From assembly GCF_021023135.1 (NCBI RefSeq), contig NZ_PGFV01000002.1:372001-436000 (forward strand): a stretch of 64,000 nucleotides of DNA, in the 5' to 3' direction. The position numbers and the translations under genes are program-made. The notes beneath the pieces are model-generated. The model ran no database searches, was not told the DNA's origin, and worked only from the letters and a program-made list of their open reading frames with translations. Of this stretch, positions 28,744 to 37,179 are shown piece after piece. This stretch comes from Brevibacterium sp. CCUG 69071. GTDB taxonomy: Bacteria; Actinomycetota; Actinomycetes; Actinomycetales; Brevibacteriaceae. Each line of letters starts with the position of its first letter. The first letter of the stretch is position 1.

Positions 28744-29838
28744 ATGAAGCACAACCTGCAGTCCCGCAAGGCGTTCGCGCTCCTCGGCGCTTCGGTCGCG
28801 ATCGGCGCTCTTGCGCTCAGCGGCTGCGGCAATCAGAAGGGCCAGGGCAACGAAGAGGCCGACAGCGGTTCCGGCGGTGACGGCGACGTCACCATCGCGC
28901 TGCTCCTTCCCGAGTCGAAGACCACGCGCTACGAATCCCTCGACAAGCCGAACTTCGAGAAGTACGTCGCCGAGGCCAATCCCGATGCCAAGGTCAAGTA
29001 CAGCAACGCCAACCAGGACGCGACCCAACAGCAGCAGCAGGTCGAGGCCGCGGTGACCGAAGGCGTCGACGCCATCGTCCTCGACCCGGTCGACGCCTCC
29101 GCTGTCGCCTCGTCCCTGTCGAAGGCCGAGGCCAAGAAGATCCCGGTCATCTCCTACGACCGCTTCTTCGAAGGTGCGGATTACTACACCTCCTTCGACA
29201 ACAAGAAGATCGGCAACCTCCAGGGGCAGGCCGTCCTCGACGGGCTCAAGGCCGAAGGCGTCGACCCGAAGTCCGGGCCCGTGTGGATGGTCAACGGCGA
29301 TCCGAAGGATCCGAACGCGGCGGACTTCAAGGCCGGTGCTGAGGAGACCCTCAAGGGCGCCGGCGTCGACATCGCCGGCAGTCACGACACCCTCGACTGG
29401 AACCCCGACGACGCTCGCCAGTGGGTCGAAGGACAGCTGCAGAGCTCCGACGAGGACCCGATCGCGATCTACGCGGCCAACGACGGAACAGCAGGCGGCG
29501 TCCTGGCGGCGACGAAGAAGGCCAAGGTCGACACCGTGGTCACCGGTCAGGACGCGGAGGTCGACGGTCTCCAGAACATCCTCAAGGGCGACCAGTTCGC
29601 CACGATCTACAAGTCGATCCCGCCGCAGGCCGAGTTCGCGGCCAAGGCCGCCGTGGCACTGGCCTCCGGTGAGGAGCCCGAGGCCGGCACGACCTACAAG
29701 GACACCCCGACGGACTTCGTCGAAGCCAAGGTCGTCACCAAGGACACGGTCAAGGACATCGTCGGCGACCAGATCAAGGCCGAGGACATCTGCTCCGGCG
29801 ACGTGCAGAAGCTCTGCGAAGAAGCAGGCGTGAAGTAA
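28744..29838 (+). CDS. Sugar ABC transporter substrate-binding lipoprotein (XylF-like)
   Basis: 364 residues. A signal peptide ends in the lipobox LALSGC (Cys ~26), so the protein is anchored to the outer face of the membrane. The mature part is a periplasmic-binding-protein type I fold with VEAAVTEGVDAIVLDPVDASAVA, IPVISYDRFF and AIYAANDGTAGGVLAATKKA, most like xylose-binding XylF of the CUT2 class. The substrate (a pentose or similar monosaccharide) is inference. GAAAGG precedes ATG 28744. A hairpin separates it from the ATPase gene. Confidence 0.9.
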   Translation: MKHNLQSRKAFALLGASVAIGALALSGCGNQKGQGNEEADSGSGGDGDVTIALLLPESKTTRYESLDKPNFEKYVAEANPDAKVKYSNANQDATQQQQQVEAAVTEGVDAIVLDPVDASAVASSLSKAEAKKIPVISYDRFFEGADYYTSFDNKKIGNLQGQAVLDGLKAEGVDPKSGPVWMVNGDPKDPNAADFKAGAEETLKGAGVDIAGSHDTLDWNPDDARQWVEGQLQSSDEDPIAIYAANDGTAGGVLAATKKAKVDTVVTGQDAEVDGLQNILKGDQFATIYKSIPPQAEFAAKAAVALASGEEPEAGTTYKDTPTDFVEAKVVTKDTVKDIVGDQIKAEDICSGDVQKLCEEAGVK

Positions 29839-29850
29839 GAGCACGCAGCG

Positions 29851-29884
29851 TGTGTGCCGGAGTCCGATCGGGCTCCGGCACACA
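29851..29884 (+). terminator. Intra-operon hairpin (attenuating terminator)
   Basis: TGTGTGCCGGAG / CTCCGGCACACA form a 12-bp stem with a ten-base loop between the binding protein and ATPase genes. Such hairpins usually allow more binding protein than membrane components. Confidence 0.7.
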
Positions 29885-29909
29885 TATCGACATCGACAAG
29901 TAGGAACAG

Positions 29910-30734
29910 ATGACACCTGAGACATCCGAAACGGCCTCCGCCTCACCACGGTCGCCGAGAGGCGGTAGCGAGCCCGTGCTCGAGCTGCGCGGAATCAACA
30001 AACGGTTCGGCGCCGTGCAGGCGCTGACCGACATCAACCTGAGCATCGGCCGCGGCGAGGTCGTCGGACTCGTCGGCGACAACGGCGCCGGCAAATCGAC
30101 GCTGATCAAGGTCATCGCCGGAGTCCACGGTGCCGATGAGGGCGAACTCATCATCGACGGGACCCAGCAGAAGTTCTCCTCCCCGAAGGACGCGCAGAAG
30201 GCCGGAGTCGCCACCGTCTTCCAGGACCTCTCGCTGTGCGAGAACCTCGACGTCGTGGCCAATCTGTTCCTCGGGCATGAGAACACCCGGGGAGGAGTCC
30301 TCGACGAGGTGTCCATGGAAGCGAAGTCCTGGGAGCTCCTGCGGTCACTGTCGGCGAAGATCCCGAGTGTGCGGGTGCCGATCGCGGCTCTGTCCGGCGG
30401 TCAGCGGCAGACGGTCGCGATCGCCCGCTCCCTACTCGGCAATCCCTCCATCGTCATGCTCGACGAACCGACCGCGGCCCTGGGCGTGGCCCAGACCGCC
30501 GAGGTGCTCAACCTCATCGAACGGCTCAAGGAACGTGACCTCGGGGTGCTGCTGGTCAGCCACAATATGGCCGATGTCCAAGCCGTCTGCGATCGGATCC
30601 ACGTCCTGCGTCTGGGCAAGGATGCCGGCGACTTCGACGGGGATGAGCGCACCGACGTGCTCGTCGCCGCGATCACCGGTGCCAGCGACAACGTCGTCAC
30701 GCAGCGGGCGACCCGGAGGGGTGAGCGCCGATGA
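29910..30734 (+). CDS. Sugar ABC transporter ATP-binding protein
   Basis: 274 residues with a single nucleotide-binding domain: Walker A GDNGAGKST, signature LSGGQRQTVAIARSLL, Walker B IVMLDEP and the switch His in LLVSHNM. CUT2 sugar ATPases such as XylG or RbsA carry two domains (~500 residues); this is the half-size FrcA-like form and would act as a homodimer. It energises the permease encoded next; the genes overlap by four bases (ATGA). Confidence 0.92.
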   Translation: MTPETSETASASPRSPRGGSEPVLELRGINKRFGAVQALTDINLSIGRGEVVGLVGDNGAGKSTLIKVIAGVHGADEGELIIDGTQQKFSSPKDAQKAGVATVFQDLSLCENLDVVANLFLGHENTRGGVLDEVSMEAKSWELLRSLSAKIPSVRVPIAALSGGQRQTVAIARSLLGNPSIVMLDEPTAALGVAQTAEVLNLIERLKERDLGVLLVSHNMADVQAVCDRIHVLRLGKDAGDFDGDERTDVLVAAITGASDNVVTQRATRRGERR

Positions 30735-31942
30735 CCCGCAACGCATTCATCACCGACGAGCGGATCTCCCATGAGGGGTTCTTCGCGACCTTCGTCCGCC
30801 GCGTCAAGGAGGGCCAGCTCGGTTCGCTGCCGGTCATCCTCGCCCTCGTCGTCATCGTCATCGTCTTCCAATCGGCGAACAGCAGCTTCCTGTCACCGGC
30901 CAATCTCGTCAATCTGTCCTCGACGGTCGCCTATATTGCGATCCTCGCACTCGGCATCAACCTCATCCTGCTCCTCGGTGAGATCGACCTCTCGCTCGCC
31001 CAACTCGGTGGTCTGGCGGCCTCGCTGCTCGGCGTGCTCGTGGTCAGGCAGGGCGTTCCGCCGATCTTGGCGCTGATCATCATGCTGCTGCTCGGCCTGG
31101 TCGTCGGCGCCATCCAAGGCTGGTTCTTCGCCGTCATCGGCATTCCGGCCTTCGTCGTCACCCTGGCCGGTCTGCTCGCCTTCACCGGGCTGACGCTGAC
31201 CACCCTGGGAACGCAGAAGAACCTGTCGATGTCGGACACCTTCGCCTTCGACTTCGCGAACTTCTACTTCCCCGCAGTCTGGGCCTATGTCTTCGGTGCG
31301 GTGGCGATCATCGGCTTCGGCGCCGGGATCATCTACTCGAAGCTGCGACGGCACAGTGAGGGCCTCGAAGCCCCGAGCTGGACCTCGGTGACGGTGCGGA
31401 TCGTCCTGCTGTTCGCGATCGTCTTCGGCTTCCTCGTCCTCATAAATCAGGACTTCGGTCTGGCGATGCCGTTCCTGCTCATGATCGTCATCGCCATCGT
31501 CATCGATCTGGTGCTGCGCAAGACCCGCTACGGTCGGTCGATCTATGCCGTGGGCGGCAAGGTCGAGGCCGCCAGGCGTGCCGGCATCCGGGTGACCTGG
31601 GTGCGGATCAGCGTGTTCATGGCGGCCGGAACTCTTGCCGCGCTCTTCGGCTTCATCAAGGCCGGGGTGACGACGAACGCCGGATCGACGCTCGTGCCGA
31701 CCCAGGACCTGCTCAATGCGATCGCCTCGGCGGTCATCGGCGGCACCTCGCTCTTCGGCGGTCGCGGAACGGCGTGGGCGGCCGTGCTCGGTGCCTTGGT
31801 CGTCGGGTCGATCAACAACGGTCTCTATCTCATCGGCTTCAACTCCGATGCGCAGCAGATCATCACCGCACTCGTGCTGTTGGCCGCCGTGGTCATCGAC
31901 GCGCTCAGCCGTCGCGGCCAACGCTACGTGGGCAGGGGGTAG
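30731..31942 (+). CDS. Sugar ABC transporter permease (XylH-like)
   Basis: 403 residues with about ten to twelve hydrophobic segments of the BPD_transp_2 family: ALGINLILLLGEIDLSLAQLGG near the N-terminus, and the coupling-helix region VGGKVEAARRAGIRV and IGGTSLFGGRGTAWAAVLGAL near the C-terminus. A hydrophilic loop (~residues 205-220) is longer than in RbsC, as in XylH. It forms the membrane channel with the upstream ATPase and binding protein. Confidence 0.9.
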   Translation: MTRNAFITDERISHEGFFATFVRRVKEGQLGSLPVILALVVIVIVFQSANSSFLSPANLVNLSSTVAYIAILALGINLILLLGEIDLSLAQLGGLAASLLGVLVVRQGVPPILALIIMLLLGLVVGAIQGWFFAVIGIPAFVVTLAGLLAFTGLTLTTLGTQKNLSMSDTFAFDFANFYFPAVWAYVFGAVAIIGFGAGIIYSKLRRHSEGLEAPSWTSVTVRIVLLFAIVFGFLVLINQDFGLAMPFLLMIVIAIVIDLVLRKTRYGRSIYAVGGKVEAARRAGIRVTWVRISVFMAAGTLAALFGFIKAGVTTNAGSTLVPTQDLLNAIASAVIGGTSLFGGRGTAWAAVLGALVVGSINNGLYLIGFNSDAQQIITALVLLAAVVIDALSRRGQRYVGRG

Positions 31943-31959
31943 CCGAACGAGCGCGCACC

Positions 31960-32003
31960 TGAGCGTCGAGGGCAGACTTTCTGAAGTCTGCCCTCGACGC
32001 TCA
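31960..32003. terminator. Perfect 20-bp hairpin between ABC operon and thiamine operon
   Basis: TGAGCGTCGAGGGCAGACTT (31960-31979) pairs without mismatch with 31984-32003 around the loop TCTG. There is no T-run, so it is either a terminator of this genome's T-poor type or a repeat element. Confidence 0.7.
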
Positions 32004-32058
32004 GCTCTGCTTTCGACGAGTTCACTGCGAGAGGAATCGCCACGCTGGGAGCGACTGA

Positions 32059-32064
32059 TAGAGT
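32059..32064 (+). promoter_or_regulatory. -10 box for the thiamine operon
   Basis: TAGAGT lies about 17 bases before the riboswitch 5' side, placing the likely transcript start near 32071. Confidence 0.5.
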
Positions 32065-32076
32065 CGAGGGCAATGA

Positions 32077-32173
32077 CATGGGGTGCCTCATGAGGATCCG
32101 CAGCCGCGGATTTCGATGAGGCTGAGAGAACACCCATCGAACCTGATCTGGGCCATACTAGCGAAGGAATCGT
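32077..32173 (+). promoter_or_regulatory. TPP riboswitch (THI element)
   Basis: The conserved blocks are in order: GGGGTGCC (32080), GGCTGAGAGAACACCC (32120-32135) and ACCTGATCTGGGCCATACTAGCGAAGGAA (split, 32141-32169). A variable stem (CATGAGGATCC...GATGAGG region) lies between the first two. The GAAGGA at the 3' edge doubles as the thiM ribosome site, so thiamine pyrophosphate binding probably blocks translation initiation. Confidence 0.95.
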
Positions 32174-32174
32174 C

Positions 32175-33140
32175 ATGGTTGACTTCGACCTGCGTTCTGA
32201 ATTCGGGAGCCTCGGCGACCTGCCGGGAAGTCTCCGTTCCGCACACGAGCGACTGCGTGCCGGCAACCCGCTCATCCAATGCATCACGAACACCGTGGTG
32301 CAGCAGTTCAGTGCCAATGTGCTCCTGGCGATCGGCGCCTCCCCGGCGATGCTCGACCACGACGCCGATGCCGCACAGTTCACCCGCGTCTCCAGCGGAC
32401 TCCTCGTCAACTTCGGCACGGCCACGAACCAGCAGTTCCTCGCCGCCGACGCCGCCACCGAAGCGGCTCTCGACGACGGCACACCGTGGGTGCTCGATCC
32501 CGTGAGCATCGGGGCCGTGGACTTCCGCACCACTCGCATCCACCGGGCTGCGAAGTCGGGCCCCACCGCGATCCGCGGCAACGCCTCGGAGATCGCGGCT
32601 CTGGCCGGCGCCGGAGCGGGCGGCCGGGGAGTCGAATCCACCGACGAGGTGGATGCGGTGGTCCCGGCCGCCGCGGAATTCGCGCGCTCGACCGGAGCCG
32701 TGGTCGCGGTCTCCGGGCCCAGGGATGCGGTCGTCGCCCATATCGACGGTGTCGACCATGTCGCCCGGATCGCCGGCGGACACGACTTCATGCCGCTGGT
32801 CATCGGCACCGGGTGTTCGCTCGGGGCGGTCACCGCGGCCTACCTCGCCGGTGTCGAGAAGGCCGGTGCCGGCCAGGCCGATGCCGCAGCGAAGTTCACT
32901 GCCGTGATCGCCGCCCATGCCCATTTCAAGGTCGCCGGGCAGGCCGCGGCGGTCGGGGCGAACGGGCCCGGCAGCTACTCGGTGAACTTCCTCGACGCTC
33001 TCTATGCGACGACGGCTGAGCAGATCGCCGAGGCTGCTGTCGAGATCGGGACCGTGGCCCCAGATTCCGCCGGAACCGCAGCCGAGTCCGAGGCCGCAGA
33101 CGCTGCCGGAACCGCAGCCGACCGAGGACCGCAGTCATGA
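32175..33140 (+). CDS. thiM: Hydroxyethylthiazole kinase
   Basis: 321 residues of the ribokinase-like ThiM family. It phosphorylates 4-methyl-5-(2-hydroxyethyl)thiazole in thiamine salvage. Motifs: PLIQCITNTVVQQFSANVLLAIGASPAM at the substrate site, TAIRGNASEIAALAG, and MPLVIGTGCSLGAVTAAY (anion hole and catalytic Cys). The C-terminal ~30 residues are an Ala/Glu-rich tail absent from most relatives. It starts directly behind the TPP riboswitch and overlaps thiE by four bases. Confidence 0.95.
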   Translation: MVDFDLRSEFGSLGDLPGSLRSAHERLRAGNPLIQCITNTVVQQFSANVLLAIGASPAMLDHDADAAQFTRVSSGLLVNFGTATNQQFLAADAATEAALDDGTPWVLDPVSIGAVDFRTTRIHRAAKSGPTAIRGNASEIAALAGAGAGGRGVESTDEVDAVVPAAAEFARSTGAVVAVSGPRDAVVAHIDGVDHVARIAGGHDFMPLVIGTGCSLGAVTAAYLAGVEKAGAGQADAAAKFTAVIAAHAHFKVAGQAAAVGANGPGSYSVNFLDALYATTAEQIAEAAVEIGTVAPDSAGTAAESEAADAAGTAADRGPQS

Positions 33141-33868
33141 GCGTGACCTCGAGCAAGTCCGCGGCCACCGACCGTCTGACGGGCATCGACACCCGTCTCT
33201 ACCTCGTCACCGACTCCGCCCAGTGCCGCGAGGCCGGTCGCAGCGTCGCCGAGACCGTGCGCGCCGCCGTCGCCGGGGGAGTCGGCATCGTCCAGGTCCG
33301 TGATAAGGACATCGACGACACCGCGTTCGAGTCCCTGACCCGGGAGGTCATCGGTGCCGTCGCCGAGGCGGTGGCCGGGACCGACCGGCAGGTACCCGTC
33401 TTCCTCAACGACCGAGTGGCCGTGGCCGAGCGTCTCATCGCCGAGGGCGAGGACGTCCACATCCACGTCGGCCAGTCCGACACTTCCGTGACCGAGGTCC
33501 GCAGACGACTCGGCCCCGCACCGCTCATCGGACTGTCCGCGGCGAACGCGGCCGAATTCGCCGCGGCCCGGGAGACGGGCGTCGTCGACCTCGTCGGCAT
33601 CGGCCCGGTCTACGATACGACGACGAAATCCGACGCACCGGATGGGATCGGGCCCGACCGCCTCGGCGAATTGGCCGGACTGGCGGGTCTGCCGGCGGTC
33701 GCCATCGGCGGCATCAGCACCGAGCGTGCGGGTGAGCTGCGGGGACGGGGGCTGATCGGGATCTGCGTGGTCTCGGCGATCTGCCGGGCTGCGGATCCGG
33801 AGGCGGCGGCTGCGGCACTGCTGGGGGAATTCGGCGACGGTTCCGGCGCGCAGGAGGATCCGGTATGA
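33137..33868 (+). CDS. thiE: Thiamine-phosphate synthase
   Basis: 243 residues, a TIM barrel that joins HMP-pyrophosphate to thiazole phosphate, making thiamine phosphate. Motifs: [58 protein letters not shown] and PAVAIGGIS. It overlaps thiM and thiD by ATGA, so salvage and coupling enzymes are made together under the riboswitch. Confidence 0.95.
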   Translation: MSVTSSKSAATDRLTGIDTRLYLVTDSAQCREAGRSVAETVRAAVAGGVGIVQVRDKDIDDTAFESLTREVIGAVAEAVAGTDRQVPVFLNDRVAVAERLIAEGEDVHIHVGQSDTSVTEVRRRLGPAPLIGLSAANAAEFAAARETGVVDLVGIGPVYDTTTKSDAPDGIGPDRLGELAGLAGLPAVAIGGISTERAGELRGRGLIGICVVSAICRAADPEAAAAALLGEFGDGSGAQEDPV

Positions 33869-34731
33869 GCACCCGGCCGCCCATCGCCCTGTCGATTGCG
33901 GGCACCGATCCCAGCGGGGGAGCGGGCATCCATGCAGACCTCAAGACCTTCACCGCGCGTGGGGTGCTCGGGACCACCGCGATCACCGCGCTCGTCGCGC
34001 AGAACACGCACGGGGTCTCCCGGGTCTATCCGATCGACGACGATTTCGTCTCCGATCAGCTCGACAGCGTGCTGGGTGATATGCCCGTCGACGCCACGAA
34101 ATCCGGGATGCTCAGCACCCGTTCGCTCGTCGAGCTCGTCGCCGAACGCGCCGACCGCGGGGAGCTCGGCTTCTTCACCGTCGACCCGGTGATGGTCGCG
34201 ACCTCCGGTCATCGGCTGCTCGACCTCGATGCCGTCGATGCCGTGCGCCATCGTCTTCTGCCCGTCGCCGATCTCATCACCCCGAACCTCCCCGAGGCGG
34301 CCCTGCTCCTCGGCGATGATGTGCCCGTGGCCGAGTCGCCGGCTCAGATGCTGAAGCAGGCCGAACAGCTCCTGGCTCGCGGCCCTCGGGCCGTGCTCCT
34401 CAAGGGCGGGCACGCCAGTGACGGGGACGTCGCCGATGTCCTCGTAAGTTCCGAGGGCGTGATCGCCGAGTTCTCCCACCCGCGGGTCGCGACGGCGAAC
34501 ACGCACGGCACCGGGTGCACGCTGTCCGCCGCGATCACCGCCGAGGTGGCCGTGCTCAGACGCGAACGCGCGGCCGACGAAGTCGGCGCCGAACTCCTGC
34601 GCGAGGCCGTGGAGAACGGGTTGGAGTACTTGGCCCGCGCCCTGCGTTCCGCCGCGGACTGGCAGGTCAGCCTCGACCCCGAGGGTGCGCATGGCCCCGT
34701 CGACCATCAGGTCGACATCGTCCGCAGATAG
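33865..34731 (+). CDS. thiD: Hydroxymethylpyrimidine / phosphomethylpyrimidine kinase
   Basis: 288 residues of the ThiD ribokinase family. It phosphorylates HMP twice to HMP-pyrophosphate, the other substrate of ThiE. Motifs: [55 protein letters not shown] and the catalytic [13 protein letters not shown]. It completes a thiM-thiE-thiD salvage set; thiC and thiG are not in this window. Confidence 0.95.
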   Translation: MSTRPPIALSIAGTDPSGGAGIHADLKTFTARGVLGTTAITALVAQNTHGVSRVYPIDDDFVSDQLDSVLGDMPVDATKSGMLSTRSLVELVAERADRGELGFFTVDPVMVATSGHRLLDLDAVDAVRHRLLPVADLITPNLPEAALLLGDDVPVAESPAQMLKQAEQLLARGPRAVLLKGGHASDGDVADVLVSSEGVIAEFSHPRVATANTHGTGCTLSAAITAEVAVLRRERAADEVGAELLREAVENGLEYLARALRSAADWQVSLDPEGAHGPVDHQVDIVRR

Positions 34732-34817
34732 TTCGCCGACCCCGCCGGGCAGTTCACGCAGCCGGCGCGGCAAAACAGACTCGCCGACCCCAGACCGATC
34801 CATTTGAGGAGAGACAT

Positions 34818-35549
34818 ATGACCACGGATTTCGCCGCAGGCCCGCTGACGACTCAGCTCTGGAACCATGTCAGGCCCATCGTCGAGCAGATCGAAGCGCT
34901 GCCCTTCCTCGAGCAGCTCGCCGCCGGCAGCCTCGACCCGGTGGCATTCACGAACTACATCAATCAGGACTCCCTCTACTTGGGCGGCTACGCGAAGGCG
35001 ATGTCCTTCCTGGCCGCGAAGACCACGGATCGGGACGAATCCCGGTTCTGGGCCACCTCGGCGGCGGAGGCGATCACCGTCGAAGAGCAGATGCACGAGG
35101 AGCTCCTCGCCGATTCGCGCCTGGCCGCCGCACATGAGGACCTCACTCAGCGTGGCAGCAGGTTCAAGGCCTCACCGACCACACTGGGGTATGTGTCCTA
35201 CCTCGTGGCCACCTCGGCGAGCCGATCCTACGGTGAGGGCGTGGCCGCGGTGCTCCCATGTTTCTGGGTGTACGCGCACATGGGAAAGGTGCTGGTTGCG
35301 CGGGCCGGGCAGATGAGCGAGGACCACCCGTACCGCACCTGGGTGCAGACCTACGACTCACCGGAATTCGACGAATCGACGAGGCAGGCCGTCGGCGTCC
35401 TCGAACAGGAACTCGACCGTGCTCCCGCCGAGGAGGCGGCCCGGATGCGGGCGGCCTTCGAGCAGGCCTGCGTCTACGAACTCCACTTCTGGGCCTCGGC
35501 ACATGCCATGCAGGATTGGGACCCGGCGGTGTTCACACCGCAGGGCTGA
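34818..35549 (+). CDS. tenA: Thiaminase II / TenA family aminopyrimidine hydrolase
   Basis: 243 residues, all-helical TenA fold. It hydrolyses the formylamino- or aminopyrimidine products of thiamine breakdown to HMP, feeding ThiD. Visible features: LPFLEQLAAGSLDPVAFTNYINQDSLYLGGYAKAM, the catalytic Cys in AAVLPCFWVYAHMG, and the C-terminal Glu in ACVYELHFWASAH. GAGGAGAG precedes ATG 34818; the frame is open far upstream but overlaps thiD in a different frame and is not coding there. It sits 86 bases after thiD and probably belongs to the same transcript. Confidence 0.93.
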   Translation: MTTDFAAGPLTTQLWNHVRPIVEQIEALPFLEQLAAGSLDPVAFTNYINQDSLYLGGYAKAMSFLAAKTTDRDESRFWATSAAEAITVEEQMHEELLADSRLAAAHEDLTQRGSRFKASPTTLGYVSYLVATSASRSYGEGVAAVLPCFWVYAHMGKVLVARAGQMSEDHPYRTWVQTYDSPEFDESTRQAVGVLEQELDRAPAEEAARMRAAFEQACVYELHFWASAHAMQDWDPAVFTPQG

Positions 35550-35586
35550 GCACCGGCAGACACTCAGGGCTGAGCACCTGCAGACA
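35541..35586. repeat. Tandem direct repeat at the tenA stop
   Basis: CAGGGCTGAGCACCGGCAGA and its near-copy start at 35541 and 35565: two 22-base units with one mismatch and a 24-base period. The tenA stop codon lies in the first copy. Confidence 0.8.
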
Positions 35587-35650
35587 ATTGAAGGTCGGCC
35601 GCGTCCTTCGGTCGCTCGTGGGGATCACGGCCCCGGGACAACGAGGGATA

Positions 35651-35866
35651 TTAGGCCCTTGTCGTGCCCGACGGGTCCTCGGGATGTTGCGGAAGCGGGC
35701 CGAACGACCCCATCGCATGCCAGCCGCGACGCAGAGTGGTCCACAGCAGGACGTGATCGACTTCGCTGAGGGGCACCCGATCATGTCGTGGGCAGGCGAA
35801 ACGCCCGATGAAGAACACAACCGTCGTGAAACACACTCCGATGATGAACAGAATCAGCAGATCCAT
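35651..35866 (-). CDS. Small membrane protein, hypothetical
   Basis: 71 residues from ATG 35866, which has a good GAGGGGG ribosome site eight bases upstream. Residues 1-24 form one membrane helix (MDLLILFIIGVCFTTVVFFI), followed by a short polar tail (PRHDRVPLSEVDHVLLW). The frame is open further upstream but without a ribosome site and through low-quality sequence. No family recognised. It follows the desulfurase gene on the same strand after 100 bases. Confidence 0.6.
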   Translation of the reverse strand: MDLLILFIIGVCFTTVVFFIGRFACPRHDRVPLSEVDHVLLWTTLRRGWHAMGSFGPLPQHPEDPSGTTRA

Positions 35867-35966
35867 GTCGGCCCCCTCACACCCGGCTCGAATGCTTGCT
35901 TCCAGTTTCTCCCGAATCGGCGGAGAAAGATAGAGGCAGATCCGCATTGCGAGCGATGCCCCGCGC

Positions 35967-37178
35967 TTACGCGTAGTGGAGGGCCAGACTGGTTGCCGCG
36001 TCGATGACCGCACGAGCGGCTGCGCGGCCCTCCGCCTCGGTGATGGATGCGGGGAAGGTGAAGCGCACACTCGTCGTCGCGACTTCGTCCTCGATGCCCA
36101 GCGCTGTGAGCACATGCGAGGGTTCGTCGGAGCCGACGGCGCAGGCGGATCCGCTCGAGGCGGTCACACCGCGCTCTTCGAGCTCGAGCAGCACGGCCTC
36201 CCCGGAGGTGTGGGAGAAGCAGAACGAGGCATGATTGGCCGTCCGCGACTCGGTGCTGCCGGTGAGCAGGACGCCGGGAACCGCACCGAGTACCTCGGCG
36301 ATGAACTCATCCCTGATCCGCCTGACCCGGTCGGCTGCCTCGAGCCGCTCCGCCTCAGCGAGTTCGAGAGCGGTGGCGAACGCCACCGCCAAGGCCACGT
36401 TCTCCGTTCCCGAGCGGCGACCCGACTCCTGCCCGCCGCCGTGGATGAGCGGTTCGACGGGGATCCTGGCGCGGATCGCGGCCACACCGATGCCCTTCGG
36501 TGCCCCGACCTTGTGCCCGGCCAGGCTGAGCGCATCGACGCCGAGCCCGCTCAGAGGCAGCCAGCCGGCCGCCTGCACGGCATCCGTATGGAACAGTGCC
36601 CCGGCCGCATGGGCGACATCGGCCAGGGGCGGGATGTCGGCGACCGTGCCGATCTCGTTGTTCGCATAGTCGAGGCTGACGACCGCGGTGTCGTCCCGGA
36701 TCGCCGCGGACAGGGCTTCCGGAGTGACCGTGCCCGCGCTGTCGACGTCAAGTTCTGTGACCTCGAAGTCATGGACCCGGTGCAGGAAATCCGCCGAGGC
36801 GAGCACCGCCTCATGCTCGATCGGTGACGTCACGAGGTGTCGCCGAGGCGGTCGCGAGGTGCTCTCGGTGGCCAGTCGGTCGGCCCGGGCGCCGAGTGCC
36901 ATGCCGATGATCGCGAGGTTGGCTGCCTCGGTGCCGCCGCTGGTGAAAGTCACGTCCGTGGCGCGCATTCCGAGGACCGCAGCGACCCGCTGCCGGGCAT
37001 CGTGGAGTGCCTCGGCGGAGATCCGGCCGATCTCGTGGTGGCTCGAAGGATTGCCGAATGCCCCGGCCAGGAACGGCCACGCGGCCTCGAGGGCCTCGCG
37101 GCGAACCGGTGCCGCCGAGGCGGTGTCGAGATACAGTGCGGCTCCGGACTTCTCAGGCCCTTCAGAACTCTCGGGCAT
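35967..37178 (-). CDS. Cysteine desulfurase (NifS/IscS-like) of the NAD operon
   Basis: 403 residues of the PLP-dependent aminotransferase class V. It removes sulfur from cysteine for Fe-S cluster assembly. The PLP Lys lies in LSLAGHKVGAPKGIG, the N-terminal YLDTASAAPVRREAL is typical, and the catalytic Cys loop is SSGSACAVGSDEPS. It starts one base after the nadC stop. Quinolinate synthase NadA needs a [4Fe-4S] cluster, so this is most likely a dedicated sulfur donor for NadA, as in other nadABC-nifS operons. Confidence 0.93.
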   Translation of the reverse strand: MPESSEGPEKSGAALYLDTASAAPVRREALEAAWPFLAGAFGNPSSHHEIGRISAEALHDARQRVAAVLGMRATDVTFTSGGTEAANLAIIGMALGARADRLATESTSRPPRRHLVTSPIEHEAVLASADFLHRVHDFEVTELDVDSAGTVTPEALSAAIRDDTAVVSLDYANNEIGTVADIPPLADVAHAAGALFHTDAVQAAGWLPLSGLGVDALSLAGHKVGAPKGIGVAAIRARIPVEPLIHGGGQESGRRSGTENVALAVAFATALELAEAERLEAADRVRRIRDEFIAEVLGAVPGVLLTGSTESRTANHASFCFSHTSGEAVLLELEERGVTASSGSACAVGSDEPSHVLTALGIEDEVATTSVRFTFPASITEAEGRAAARAVIDAATSLALHYA

Positions 37179-37179
37179 C

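Noticed and set aside
29851..29884. Hairpin after the binding-protein gene as full operon terminator
   Set aside because: The ATPase and permease genes follow at once without another promoter that I can see, so attenuation fits better.
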